Origin: a virus | Length of the DNA stretch: 64,000 nt | IMG/VR virus record: IMGVR_UViG_3300036715_002535 | Span: 47,837-111,836 of that record | Reading direction: 5' to 3' (one strand) | In this document: in pieces, positions 31,498 to 38,705 of the stretch | Layout: each line of letters begins with the position of its first letter | Position numbering within the stretch: the stretch's first letter is position 1 | The notes under the pieces: generated by a model | The model's input: the letters and a program-made list of their open reading frames with translations, nothing else | Told to the model about the DNA's origin: nothing | The model's database searches: none | Program-made: the position numbers and the translations under genes

Positions 31498-31772
31498 TGG
31501 TTTTTGATTCCACTATCCACAAGGACTCTCGTACCCACGAGATCGATATCCTCTTCAATGAAGAAGATACCGTGAATGTACCTGAGCTGATCAATCAGTT
31601 CCACCTTATTGCACTTCTCCTCAAACCAAATACGAAGAAATCTATTAAGTATCAAAATCAATTCGTACTGACCGTCCGCGCCAAGAAGAACTTCACCCCA
31701 GCAGCCTTTCTGTCCGAACATAAATCCTTCTTAGACGAACTTGCAGTACGTGGTCACATAAGGGAAAACTGA
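31497..31772 (+). CDS. Hypothetical protein (91 aa)
   Basis: TAATG coupling. Alternating strands and helices (IDILFNEEDTVNVPELINQF). No family recognised. Confidence 0.65.
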   Translation: MVFDSTIHKDSRTHEIDILFNEEDTVNVPELINQFHLIALLLKPNTKKSIKYQNQFVLTVRAKKNFTPAAFLSEHKSFLDELAVRGHIREN

Positions 31773-32116
31773 TGAGAACCCTTCGTGAGGTTTCGATTGA
31801 ACTCTATGAACTCCTGACAGAGGGAATAGATGATCCACTCAACTGGGAATCTTACGAAGATCCCAAGATGGGACCTCTCCTCCAGGAACTGCGTGCTAAT
31901 CTTTCCACCGCTTCCACGAACACCCTTGCCATTGAAGATGTGGAAGCCCTCCAAGAACAAAGATGCCGAATCAATGCGCTCCCCCTGGAATCCATCACTT
32001 GGACTGAGAAGGGATGCATCATACCAGTCACCCAACAGCAAATCGAAGATTTCAAATTCACTGGCCTGAGCAACCTGGACTTCGTTAAACTTCGATGGTG
32101 GACGGTGACCCTATGA
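31772..32116 (+). CDS. Hypothetical protein (114 aa)
   Basis: Helical front, beta-rich end. One-base overlap with the upstream gene, four with the next. Confidence 0.65.
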   Translation: MRTLREVSIELYELLTEGIDDPLNWESYEDPKMGPLLQELRANLSTASTNTLAIEDVEALQEQRCRINALPLESITWTEKGCIIPVTQQQIEDFKFTGLSNLDFVKLRWWTVTL

Positions 32117-32274
32117 TCGAACTCATCCAAAGATTACTCATTGGTCATGCCCACCAGTATACCACAATCAAAGAGGTGGAGTACAAAGCCTCCACGATCT
32201 ATCCCACGAGGTTCGTGTACGTGATGCAATGCACCCATTGTGGCAAGATCAAATCCAAGACGGTGACACCATGA
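32113..32274 (+). CDS. Small protein with C-terminal CxxC (53 aa)
   Basis: MIELIQRLLIGHAHQYTTIK... ends FVYVMQCTHCGKIKSKTV, a half zinc ribbon common in tiny phage proteins. Confidence 0.65.
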   Translation: MIELIQRLLIGHAHQYTTIKEVEYKASTIYPTRFVYVMQCTHCGKIKSKTVTP

Positions 32275-32567
32275 GCGGCGGTCACTACGATTATGCCTAC
32301 AGCAGGATCAATCAGCTCGCAACTGATATCCGAGCGGATGTCATCAAGCGCTCCCAACCTTACAAAGAAGGTTACGGCGAGTACATCGTCGAACCCCTCC
32401 CTCCGGATATCCTCGCCCACATGACCCACCTTGCCCAGTTCCTTGATCAAGCTGGAGAATCCGCAAGGGACCTCGAATGGTTCCTGTCCGGAGATTATGG
32501 CGAAGATACCCTACGCGACTGCCCCTCCTGGAAATTGAGCGAAGCCCAAAGAAAGGTGGATGTCTAG
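32271..32567 (+). CDS. Conserved phage protein (98 aa)
   Basis: MSGGHYDYAYSRINQLATDI and DLEWFLSGDYGEDTL match a small family found in many phages (SGGHF-Y-Y start, EW..SGD.GE end). Function unknown. Confidence 0.78.
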   Translation: MSGGHYDYAYSRINQLATDIRADVIKRSQPYKEGYGEYIVEPLPPDILAHMTHLAQFLDQAGESARDLEWFLSGDYGEDTLRDCPSWKLSEAQRKVDV

Positions 32568-32625
32568 TCTACCCTTCGACTTCCTTCCTGAACTGATTCC
32601 AAACGAGTACTATGACCGATTATAA
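32560..32625 (+). CDS. Possible peptide (21 aa)
   Basis: ATG 32560 to TAA 32625 bridges the two neighbouring genes with overlaps on each side. MSSLPFDFLPELIPNEYYDR. Low certainty. Confidence 0.35.
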   Translation: MSSLPFDFLPELIPNEYYDRL

Positions 32626-32776
32626 AGTCCTATTCTCCCAAACCGTAGAGGATCTCCAAGAACAAGTCAAGACCCACCTGAACGATGGCTACCAGCTCGT
32701 GGGCGGCCTGAGTGTGGATGGCTCCGGTCAGCCAAACATGTTCTATCTATACCAAGCAGTTGCCAAGCTAGCCTGA
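32612..32776 (+). CDS. DUF1737 protein (54 aa)
   Basis: MTDYKVLFSQTVEDLQEQVK, then LNDGYQLVGGLSVDGSG and a FYLYQAV end match the short DUF1737 fold. Role unknown. Confidence 0.8.
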   Translation: MTDYKVLFSQTVEDLQEQVKTHLNDGYQLVGGLSVDGSGQPNMFYLYQAVAKLA

Positions 32777-32892
32777 AGCGCGCGGTCCTATCTACCTTTT
32801 GATTGTTATTCGTGCCGGGCGAAAAATGCCTTTTCCCCTCTACTAGCAATACGAACAAGTTGGCCCTTCCCCCTACTTCAGTCGAGGTTCCC

Positions 32893-33354
32893 ATGAATGA
32901 CTTCTGCCCCACCAAGATCGTATCCCTCGAAGTCCAAGAAAATGGAATCATACGCACGCTGGATGGCAATATCTGTGCACGCCTCGTAGATGACTTTGAA
33001 TATGCACAACTCCCTCTACCCTCTAAGATAAACTATCCTGGCACCGTCATTAATGAGAAGCTGACACCCCCGCAGGGAACCCCCACTACTGCGCATGAAC
33101 TTGCCGCCCTACTCCTCCAATGCCCCGAGGGTACCCTAGTCAATGTCATTGCGAATAACTATGCCTACCCCTTCACTATCACTTATGGAGGAGGAGGAGA
33201 TAGTGAAGGCCGCTCTACCTACACCACAATCAGTTTGTACGTGGATGCCCTGAATGGCTTTGAAAAGTTGCAAAAGGTGATCGAAGAAGTAAAATCCTCT
33301 CGTACCGAGAGATTACATCTCCTGGGAGATCATCCCAGAGATCTCAAAGAGTAA
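32893..33354 (+). CDS. Hypothetical protein (153 aa)
   Basis: ATG 32893 behind GAGG; the longer in-frame start is rejected. Beta-rich with a Gly-rich loop (YGGGGDSEG). 116 bases of non-coding sequence precede it. Confidence 0.65.
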   Translation: MNDFCPTKIVSLEVQENGIIRTLDGNICARLVDDFEYAQLPLPSKINYPGTVINEKLTPPQGTPTTAHELAALLLQCPEGTLVNVIANNYAYPFTITYGGGGDSEGRSTYTTISLYVDALNGFEKLQKVIEEVKSSRTERLHLLGDHPRDLKE

Positions 33355-33360
33355 CACTTC

Positions 33361-33380
33361 GTGCTTGGGTTACCAAGCAC
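33361..33380 (+). other. Short stem-loop
   Basis: GTGCTTGG and CCAAGCAC pair perfectly around a GTTA loop, six bases after the stop of the 32893 gene. No T run follows, so it is not a typical intrinsic terminator; it may protect a 3' end or bind a protein. Confidence 0.5.
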
Positions 33381-33432
33381 CCCGGAGAATCCACGTGAAA
33401 AAAGAGACATCTTCTCGTAGCTGGGGCAGGTA

Positions 33433-33618
33433 ATGGTGATCCGCTTAGGTGGTATCAAACCCTACGAGTGTCCCTGCTGTGGGGTCAAAACCCATACTAC
33501 CACGAATAGTGAGGGCGCCATGGTAACCTATCATGGAGATCCGCGCTGCCCCTTTTATAGTAAGAAGGAGAGGACCGATGAGGGATTGCTGCCTACGCAA
33601 CCATTGCCCCCTCTGTAG
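33433..33618 (+). CDS. Small zinc-ribbon protein (61 aa)
   Basis: ECPCCGVKTHTTT and CPFYSKKE give CxxC-H...C type ligands. GGCAGG precedes the ATG. Confidence 0.6.
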   Translation: MVIRLGGIKPYECPCCGVKTHTTTNSEGAMVTYHGDPRCPFYSKKERTDEGLLPTQPLPPL

Positions 33619-33778
33619 AGGGGAGACCCATATTGATAGTTACGTTTGTCCCTGCCATAAGCAAATTACTGATGATAATTTGCCGTTAATTGAAAGTGCG
33701 CATGAGGGTAAAAATTCGGTGTCGGCGAAAAACGGCATGAGGGCAATTATACGACCTGCGCAGGATTTTCGCCGGTAG
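33578..33778 (+). CDS. Small Cys-rich protein (66 aa)
   Basis: RDCCLRNHCPLCRGETH and YVCPCHKQ look like a zinc ribbon. The 3' third runs through inverted repeats (33724-33773), so the natural C-terminus is doubtful. Confidence 0.5.
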   Translation: MRDCCLRNHCPLCRGETHIDSYVCPCHKQITDDNLPLIESAHEGKNSVSAKNGMRAIIRPAQDFRR

Positions 33779-33840
33779 ACGATATTTAGAAACACGGGGG
33801 TGGCGAAGTTTTTATAGGGTTCAACGGGGCACCCCCGTGT
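33724..33840. repeat. Inverted repeats at the convergent junction
   Basis: GGCGAAAA (33724-33731) pairs with TTTTCGCC (33766-33773), with a perfect palindrome CCTGCGCAGG between (33755-33764). ACACGGGGGTG (33792-33802) pairs with CACCCCCGTGT (33830-33840); a third CACCCCCGT lies at 33871. Plus-strand genes end here and minus-strand genes end just beyond, so a bidirectional terminator or a replication element is possible. Confidence 0.65.
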
Positions 33841-33888
33841 AGGGAACTAGGGGGTGGGCAGTCTCTAGGGCACCCCCGTCCGGAGAGC

Positions 33889-33976
33889 CTAGTCTCCTCG
33901 TGCCCCACTAGTCTCCTAGCTCTACTCTCTAGTCTCTCTAGTCTCCTAGCTCTAGTCTCCTAGCTCTAGTCTCTGC
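33889..33976. repeat. CTAG-rich tandem repeat cluster
   Basis: About nine CTAG tetramers occur in 88 bases, mostly as CTAGTCTC and CTAGCTCT units. CTAG is scarce elsewhere in many bacterial and phage genomes. The right end overlaps the last codons of the minus-strand gene at 33952. Confidence 0.65.
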
Positions 33977-34167
33977 CCAGTGAGCCAGGTGGGGAAGCAG
34001 GGAGCTCCCTGGTCCTCGTGGAGTTTGATACAGGTAGGACAGTAGGGACCCTCGCCACAGTAGTGGCACAAGGCTAAGAGACTGGAGGGGCAGGAGCACT
34101 TACAGCCAGGGCACTCTACTGTGAGAGGTACCTCAGGTCCACGCAGAGGGGTACTAGTCATACTCAT
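33952..34167 (-). CDS. Zinc-binding protein (71 aa)
   Basis: CPGCKCSC, CHYC and CPTCIKLHE give at least two zinc sites. The final codons lie within the CTAG repeats. Confidence 0.65.
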   Translation of the reverse strand: MSMTSTPLRGPEVPLTVECPGCKCSCPSSLLALCHYCGEGPYCPTCIKLHEDQGAPCFPTWLTGQRLELGD

Positions 34168-34217
34168 ACTCCCCAGGAGGGAAGGGAGGGTGCCACGTGC
34201 TGGAGGTCATCGTCCAT
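34164..34217 (-). CDS. Possible peptide (17 aa)
   Basis: ATG 34217, MDDDLQHVAPSLPSWGV, stop overlapping the next ATG. Fills the gap between two genes; low certainty. Confidence 0.3.
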   Translation of the reverse strand: MDDDLQHVAPSLPSWGV

Positions 34218-34356
34218 CTCCCAGGGTCAGGGAACCATAGGCACGCTGACGGAGCTCAAGGATCCTCTCTAGGTCCTCTGGCTTGTAGTCGAGGGACTCG
34301 AGGTGGGTACGGAACTGTAGGTCCTGAGGATCATCTAGAGGGATAGGGTTGGTCAT
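34207..34356 (-). CDS. Small helical protein (49 aa)
   Basis: ATG 34356 overlaps the upstream stop. MTNPIPLDDPQDLQFRTHLE... helical with charged heptads. Confidence 0.6.
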   Translation of the reverse strand: MTNPIPLDDPQDLQFRTHLESLDYKPEDLERILELRQRAYGSLTLGDGR

Positions 34357-34850
34357 ACTTCCACTTCTTCGATGGTGAACTCGTTGTAGGTGAACGCCAC
34401 GATGTCCCAAAAGAACTGCTCGTGCTCGTGAACGCGGGAGATAGATTTGGACCCCCACTCGGAGGAGTTACGGGCTTCCTGGGTGGCGAACTTCAGGTCG
34501 AACACCGTGGAGCAGAGATCCTTGCTGTCGTAAACCTCCGACACACGGCGCTTGGTGGCGGGCAAGTCCACAGTACTTGGGCGACCCTTGAAGGCGTCGG
34601 CAGGAAGTTTCCACTTCTCGACCCACCAGTTGATGTCCTCCTGGGCAGGGTCGATCATGCTGAGACGCTGGATCTCCGCGACCTGCTCGTCGTAGCCGGC
34701 GGTGAACCCCAGCAGGTTCTTGAAGCGTGCCCACTTGGAGGGTTCCTGCTTCGTGGCAGGGAACTCTTCCCACTTGGGACAGATGTGGTTCTGACAGAAG
34801 ATGGCGTATCCCATGTCGTCAGGCTCCTGGACAGGATCAGGCGGGTTCAT
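34353..34850 (-). CDS. Hypothetical protein (165 aa)
   Basis: ATG 34850 is chosen for its overlap with the gene upstream. Contains CQNHICPKW near the N-terminus and a long alpha/beta remainder. No family recognised. Confidence 0.7.
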   Translation of the reverse strand: MNPPDPVQEPDDMGYAIFCQNHICPKWEEFPATKQEPSKWARFKNLLGFTAGYDEQVAEIQRLSMIDPAQEDINWWVEKWKLPADAFKGRPSTVDLPATKRRVSEVYDSKDLCSTVFDLKFATQEARNSSEWGSKSISRVHEHEQFFWDIVAFTYNEFTIEEVEV

Positions 34851-35067
34851 AGGTGGCGGCGAAGATGTCGGGTTTGATCGGATAGAAATGCACTCCATCC
34901 GGTTCTGGCACAATCCAATCCCCTGCCTGGATGTAGCAGCGTTGCCCATGGATCGTGACAACATAGGGGGCGAGGTCTTCTTCCCTACGCCACACACCTG
35001 CGGGGTCGTTCATACCGTCAAACTGAACCGCTTCGATCTCAACAGGGATCTTTCGGAATCTCGGCAT
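34837..35067 (-). CDS. Conserved phage protein (76 aa)
   Basis: MPRFRKIPVEIEAVQFDG ... QAGDWIVPE and FYPIKPDIFAATYEPA match a very common small phage family (often MPRYRKKPVVIEAVQW). Function unknown. Shares a 24-base leader repeat with the gene at 35132. Confidence 0.85.
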   Translation of the reverse strand: MPRFRKIPVEIEAVQFDGMNDPAGVWRREEDLAPYVVTIHGQRCYIQAGDWIVPEPDGVHFYPIKPDIFAATYEPA

Positions 35068-35072
35068 GGCGT

Positions 35073-35096
35073 CCTTTCGAGGGTCGTGCAGCTGGA
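35073..35096. repeat. 24-base direct repeat, copy 1
   Basis: CCTTTCGAGGGTCGTGCAGC plus TGGA, directly upstream of the start at 35067; identical to 35325-35348. On the coding strand it carries the GAAAGG ribosome site. Confidence 0.8.
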
Positions 35097-35131
35097 TATT
35101 AGCAATCATCCATGTATGCCTTGCAGCAGAC

Positions 35132-35317
35132 TCACGCCTGGGGTTTCGAGAGGATGTAGACATCAATTTGCTCGGGCGTCAGATTGTCGTGATCCCACAG
35201 TTCCTTCGATGCCCTGTTCCGGCGCTCCTCACAGGTGCACAGGTAGGCGCGGCTAGGGTGCGCCCCAAGGTAGGGGCAGTTGGCGAGATGAGTGTAGGGC
35301 TGTTGGTCGAGGTTCAT
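35132..35317 (-). CDS. Small Cys-containing protein (61 aa)
   Basis: ATG 35317. LANCPYLGAHPSRAYLCTCE gives three cysteines and a histidine. The longer frame upstream overlaps the next gene and is rejected. Confidence 0.65.
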   Translation of the reverse strand: MNLDQQPYTHLANCPYLGAHPSRAYLCTCEERRNRASKELWDHDNLTPEQIDVYILSKPQA

Positions 35318-35324
35318 TGAAAGC

Positions 35325-35348
35325 CCTTTCGAGGGTCGTGCAGCTGGA
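35325..35348. repeat. 24-base direct repeat, copy 2
   Basis: Identical to 35073-35096 and placed just upstream of the start at 35317, so both genes share the same leader. Confidence 0.8.
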
Positions 35349-35354
35349 CAGGTG

Positions 35355-35579
35355 CTATATGTTGAGGAAGACGATGCGTCGTGACAGGATTTTCTCGTAT
35401 TGCTCCATGACCAGTTCCTGTTTGCACAGGAGGGATTTGTTCTCTCTGTCCAGCGAGTCGAACTCCTTGGTGTCAATGAAACTCCTGAGTTTCTCCAAGC
35501 GCTCACGCAGCTCTGTGCGCTCATTGAGGAGTCGGGCCTTCACATCCTCTTCCATCTTGTTTCCTTGAGGGTTGGTCAT
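35355..35579 (-). CDS. Conserved coiled-coil phage protein (74 aa)
   Basis: LLNERTELRERLEKLRSFID, DSLDRENKSLLCKQ, VMEQYEKILSRRI follow a small family found in many phages. Two-helix coiled coil; role unknown. Confidence 0.78.
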   Translation of the reverse strand: MTNPQGNKMEEDVKARLLNERTELRERLEKLRSFIDTKEFDSLDRENKSLLCKQELVMEQYEKILSRRIVFLNI

Positions 35580-35860
35580 TTGGTTTTCTCCTGTACGGTC
35601 TTGTAGGAGTAGTGGACTGGTGTGAGCATGACTTGTACCTTGAGGGCGCCCACCTTGAAGGTGAAGCCAAAGGGGCGCTTGATCATTTTGAGGAAGGTGC
35701 CACCAGAGGCTTCCACGACTGGCTTGAGCTGCGCACTGAAGGTCTGAACATCCTGGGAAGGATCCTTATCCCAGGACTTGAGGGCATTGTTGATGTGCCA
35801 GCGTGCATCCTGATAGACCTTGTTGGCTACCTCTCTTTGTTCCAGCGTGGGTGCTTCCAT
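35576..35860 (-). CDS. Hypothetical protein (94 aa)
   Basis: Helical front, beta-rich back (FGFTFKVGALKVQVMLTP). First gene reading leftward from the bidirectional promoter at 35950-35986. Confidence 0.65.
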   Translation of the reverse strand: MEAPTLEQREVANKVYQDARWHINNALKSWDKDPSQDVQTFSAQLKPVVEASGGTFLKMIKRPFGFTFKVGALKVQVMLTPVHYSYKTVQEKTK

Positions 35861-35948
35861 AGTGGCTCTCTCCTGTTAGGGATAACCCTAAGGATGGTTC
35901 TTCGTGATAGGTATATCTCCCAACCCCTTGAGAATCCTCCCAGATCCT

Positions 35949-35986
35949 ATTATTGCCCTTGACAATTAATATGTCAAGGGTATATT
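35949..35986. promoter_or_regulatory. Bidirectional class I promoter
   Basis: Plus: TTGACA (35959-35964), 16 bases, TATATT (35981-35986). Minus: TTGACA (35977-35972), 17 bases, AATAAT (35954-35949). The two -35 boxes are the two halves of one palindrome, so one repressor could shut both directions. Confidence 0.82.
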
Positions 35987-36002
35987 TATAGCTGGGACAA
36001 CC

Positions 36003-36248
36003 ATGGCACGCACGCTACCGCCTATCCCGAGGAGGAACAAAGTGCTAAAGAGTAACTTCAATAAGCTCAAGCCTGGAATCTATTCAGTTTACTGGAGAGG
36101 TCTTCTTGGAACGATGAGAGAACAAGATTGCTTGGCTGCCGTTGGAATCTCTGAGGATGGTACCCGCTGGATCGCTCCTACAGATAGCACTCGGCCAATG
36201 GTAGATGGAGCTCATAAAAAGATCGAAAAGATCACTAGGATCTTATAG
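36003..36248 (+). CDS. Hypothetical protein (81 aa)
   Basis: Begins MARTLPPIPRRNKVL. Promoter, leader and the first eight codons are near-duplicates of those at 37037-37107, but the rest of the protein differs. SH3-like middle (KPGIYSVYWRGLLGTM). Confidence 0.7.
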   Translation: MARTLPPIPRRNKVLKSNFNKLKPGIYSVYWRGLLGTMREQDCLAAVGISEDGTRWIAPTDSTRPMVDGAHKKIEKITRIL

Positions 36249-36284
36249 TCCACGAGTACGATTGGGATTGCACAGGAATCGTTC

Positions 36285-36485
36285 TCATACAATCACCGCC
36301 TTCACTATGGCACTCTGACCTTCAGCTCGGTCGGTATGGGTGATAGAAGTCACCTTAGCAAACTTAGCTCCACCCAACTTAGCTGAATCCTCTTTGGTCA
36401 AACGAATCATCTCTCCAGCGATAGGGACTCGTGATAATTTAATAAAGGTGGTTAATGTCTTCGTGTCGATCTTATTCTTCGCCAT
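36285..36485 (-). CDS. Hypothetical protein (66 aa)
   Basis: ATG 36485 behind AAAGGA; a longer start at 36542 lacks a ribosome site. Strand-rich C-terminus. No family recognised. Confidence 0.65.
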   Translation of the reverse strand: MAKNKIDTKTLTTFIKLSRVPIAGEMIRLTKEDSAKLGGAKFAKVTSITHTDRAEGQSAIVKAVIV

Positions 36486-36545
36486 GGTATTTCCTTTGAG
36501 GGTGTAGGGTGTGAGGTCGGGATCCAGCAGTGGTTCGAACATGTC

Positions 36546-36899
36546 TTAATGTTCGTAGTCCTTCTCGATCCGTTGGAGGGTATCGTTTTTGAATTTGCAA
36601 CCTTTCAACGTGAGGAAGGCACGGATATGTTGTTTGTAGTGTTCAGGAACTTGGGGATCGATGAGGTACAAGCGTGCTCGCATTGTTTCCATCTCATCGT
36701 CCGGATCAACTTCCTTCTTCACCTGGCTGAGGGTGTAGGCTTCATTCTCCTCGCGATACTCATCTGGGAAGGGATTGGTTACCATACCCAGGTCAGCAAG
36801 ATCATCTGTCACGCAGGAGGCTTCGAATCCATCGATGGCGAGGAACTGCATGGTGCGTTTGTAGTTGGCTTCGAGGGTGGATCTTGTCTGTAGGTTCAT
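36546..36899 (-). CDS. Hypothetical protein (117 aa)
   Basis: ATG 36899 overlaps the upstream TAA (TAATG). Acidic, helical. No family recognised. Confidence 0.7.
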   Translation of the reverse strand: MNLQTRSTLEANYKRTMQFLAIDGFEASCVTDDLADLGMVTNPFPDEYREENEAYTLSQVKKEVDPDDEMETMRARLYLIDPQVPEHYKQHIRAFLTLKGCKFKNDTLQRIEKDYEH

Positions 36900-37009
36900 T
36901 ACCATAGCCTAGTCCACCACAAGGAGATGTGCGTGTACCAAGGGATAACCGGTTTAAGATCCTCTTTCCGGATAGCTTTACGAGGTTGTCGAACAACTGG
37001 GCTCTGCAC
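36899..37009 (-). CDS. Small basic protein (36 aa)
   Basis: GTG 37009 lies five bases behind GGAGG. MQSPVVRQPRKAIRKEDLKP ... ends HISLWWTRLW. First gene leftward of the bidirectional promoter at 37027. Confidence 0.5.
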   Translation of the reverse strand: MQSPVVRQPRKAIRKEDLKPVIPWYTHISLWWTRLW

Positions 37010-37026
37010 GAGTGCCTCCACATACC

Positions 37027-37064
37027 AATATTGCCCTTGACGAATTAAATGTCAAGGGTATATT
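37027..37064. promoter_or_regulatory. Bidirectional class I promoter
   Basis: Plus: TTGACG (37037-37042), 16 bases, TATATT (37059-37064). Minus: TTGACA (37055-37050), 17 bases, AATATT (37032-37027). Confidence 0.82.
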
Positions 37065-37082
37065 TATAGCTAAGAGGTAACT

Positions 37083-37283
37083 ATGGCACGCAAGCTACCG
37101 CCTACAAGATACTCCAAGGTATCGGATGCAGGGTTGGAGTACATCATCAAGGATGCAACTGAGGCGCTGCGTGCCATCGAATCCTTCGAGGATCCCAAGC
37201 ATCCCAGTCTGGCAAAGTACACAGATCAGGTGAACGATGCTTGTACTGAGAAGTATAGGAGAAGCCAACGTCCAAAAGTCTGA
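37083..37283 (+). CDS. Hypothetical protein (66 aa)
   Basis: Begins MARKLPPTRYSKV; the first codons and the promoter duplicate those of the gene at 36003. Helical remainder. Confidence 0.68.
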   Translation: MARKLPPTRYSKVSDAGLEYIIKDATEALRAIESFEDPKHPSLAKYTDQVNDACTEKYRRSQRPKV

Positions 37284-37306
37284 AAGCTTAATGGTGGGAG
37301 GCAGAT

Positions 37307-37480
37307 TTGGAAACCTACACGGATCGGCTTGCAGGGCATCGTTCGAAGTTAGCGCTCTTTCAGAAGCAGATGTCCAATCCAGCTACCAAGCCGGAGAGGT
37401 TAGAGAAATTGAAAGTGTGGTGTAGGAAGCATGAACGTAGCATCCGCATCATTGAAATCCTTTTGGATATCAAACCCTAG
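37307..37480 (+). CDS. Small helical protein (57 aa)
   Basis: TTG 37307 sits five bases behind GGGAGG. METYTDRLAGHRSKLALFQK... is helical and coiled-coil-like. Confidence 0.6.
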   Translation: METYTDRLAGHRSKLALFQKQMSNPATKPERLEKLKVWCRKHERSIRIIEILLDIKP

Positions 37481-37488
37481 GAGGAACG

Positions 37489-37713
37489 ATGTACGATTAT
37501 GATCTGAAGTTCAAGGACGCTCAGGGGAAGGTGGTCAAGTCCATCTCCTACCAAAGTCTCATCACCCTCCTGATGGTAAGGGATGAAATGGTACAGGGTA
37601 GACCCCTCTCCGAAGGCGGTACCCCTCAGGTGGCTATGATCTCCGAAATGGTACGCAACAAGCTAGGCGCTTCGTCCGTGGATGTCTTCTTCAATGGCAA
37701 CCAGATTCTGTAA
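37489..37713 (+). CDS. Hypothetical protein (74 aa)
   Basis: MYDYDLKFKDAQGKVVKSIS..., alpha/beta; GGAGG precedes the ATG. Confidence 0.68.
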   Translation: MYDYDLKFKDAQGKVVKSISYQSLITLLMVRDEMVQGRPLSEGGTPQVAMISEMVRNKLGASSVDVFFNGNQIL

Positions 37714-37724
37714 AGGGAGAATTT

Positions 37725-37811
37725 ATGAATGGCTGGAAACTCTATATTGAAGATTCATTGAATAATGAAAAGGTGGTTCAGAATCCAGATGGGCAGTCCC
37801 TCAGAGCTTAG
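37725..37811 (+). CDS. Tiny protein (28 aa)
   Basis: AGGGAG precedes ATG 37725. MNGWKLYIEDSLNNEKVVQN... may be a decayed fragment. A 12-codon frame (37836-37874) follows. Confidence 0.4.
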   Translation: MNGWKLYIEDSLNNEKVVQNPDGQSLRA

Positions 37812-37885
37812 ACTCTAGAAAGAAAGGAATCTGTCATGGCTAAGCTTGAAGATCAATTTGAACTTAATTTGTAAGAGGCACAACC

Positions 37886-38184
37886 ATGCATCACAACACC
37901 AAATCCTTCTTAGCTCCCGGCTTCGTACCGGCAGGAACTCCCATCCTCACATCTACTGGCTATATCCCAGTCGAACTCCTGAAGGTTGGAGATGTTGCTA
38001 TTGGACTCGACGAGCATACCCTCGAACCCATCCTTGTGACCATCACTGCAATGAGTGAAGAAATGACGCACAAGCCCGAAATCGAATAAGGACTAGTGCC
38101 TCCAAGAAGTTCATCCACGCGCAGCATGCCATCGACCTGAAGAAAGATGGCCTCTACTACCTCTACCATCGCAACGAGCGCTAA
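37886..38184 (+). pseudogene. Hint/intein-like protein fragment, frame broken
   Basis: GFVPAGTPILTSTGYIPVEL followed by KVGDVAIGLDEHT matches intein/Hint block A (GTxIxT..G..I..L..GD.V.G), but the catalytic Cys/Ser at its head is missing (Val). The frame ends at 38089; the -1 frame continues SASKKFIHAQHAIDLKKDGL to TAA 38184. Either a broken Hint-domain gene or an intein relic near the active one at 40836. Confidence 0.5.
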
Positions 38185-38211
38185 TTATCCTAACTATCCA
38201 CATCACACCCA

Positions 38212-38244
38212 GTGATATACTTCCTAACCTGGGAAGTATATCAC
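38212..38244. terminator. Long perfect hairpin
   Basis: GTGATATACTTCC (38212-38224) pairs with GGAAGTATATCAC (38232-38244): 13 base pairs, seven-base loop. It lies between convergent units and overlaps the first copy of the tandem repeat. Terminator function is inferred. Confidence 0.55.
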
Positions 38245-38420
38245 GGATTAAGATTTATTTTAGTATCCGAAATACGTAAATTTTCCCAAGATTTCCACAC
38301 CACCCCGTGAGGTAATCCCTTGCCGAATGAAGAAGCCTGGGAAGTATATCACGGATTAAGATTTATTTTAGTATCCGAAATACGTAAATTTTCCCAAGAT
38401 TTCCACACCACTCCGTGAGG
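38228..38420. repeat. Tandem 85-base direct repeat (38228-38312 and 38336-38420)
   Basis: The two copies differ at one base and repeat with a 108-base period. The end motif, CACCACTCCGTGAGG, also occurs inside the topoisomerase gene at 39860-39874. Confidence 0.9.
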
Positions 38421-38633
38421 CGCTACAGTGCGCAGACAAACTGTACGGTCAAAGCCTAAGACCAAGCTGCCCAGAGAATGATCTCGAACTACTATGCCGT
38501 TTTCCTTAGGGGTTTCTTTCGAACTATTCCTTGATGAGATAGGCGAAATCTTATTCTGCGTACTAAGATCTAACTTCTTTTTGGTATTACGTGAAGTTGA
38601 TTCTAAATCATTTAACTGAGAAGGGGAATTCAC
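38349..38633 (-). pseudogene. Fragment resembling the 3' end of the topoisomerase gene
   Basis: The 94-residue frame contains LGSLVLGFDRTV, like GQRLILGFDLVP of the topoisomerase C-terminus. The DNA at about 38421-38480 and 38703-38780 is clearly related. It reads through the second tandem repeat copy at its C-terminus. Probably a partial duplication or the displaced original 3' end. Confidence 0.6.
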
Positions 38634-38705
38634 CAGGGTAGTATCCTCAGATGAGTCCGAGGAGTAGGATGGGCTTTTTCCAGGGGTTTTGATAGAAGGA
38701 ACTGC

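Noticed and set aside
33889-33976. CRISPR or tRNA cluster
   Set aside because: The repeats are about eight bases and uneven; no cloverleaf or TTCGA arm is visible.
38228-38420. CRISPR array
   Set aside because: Only two 85-base copies with a 23-base gap; no short regular spacers and no cas genes.
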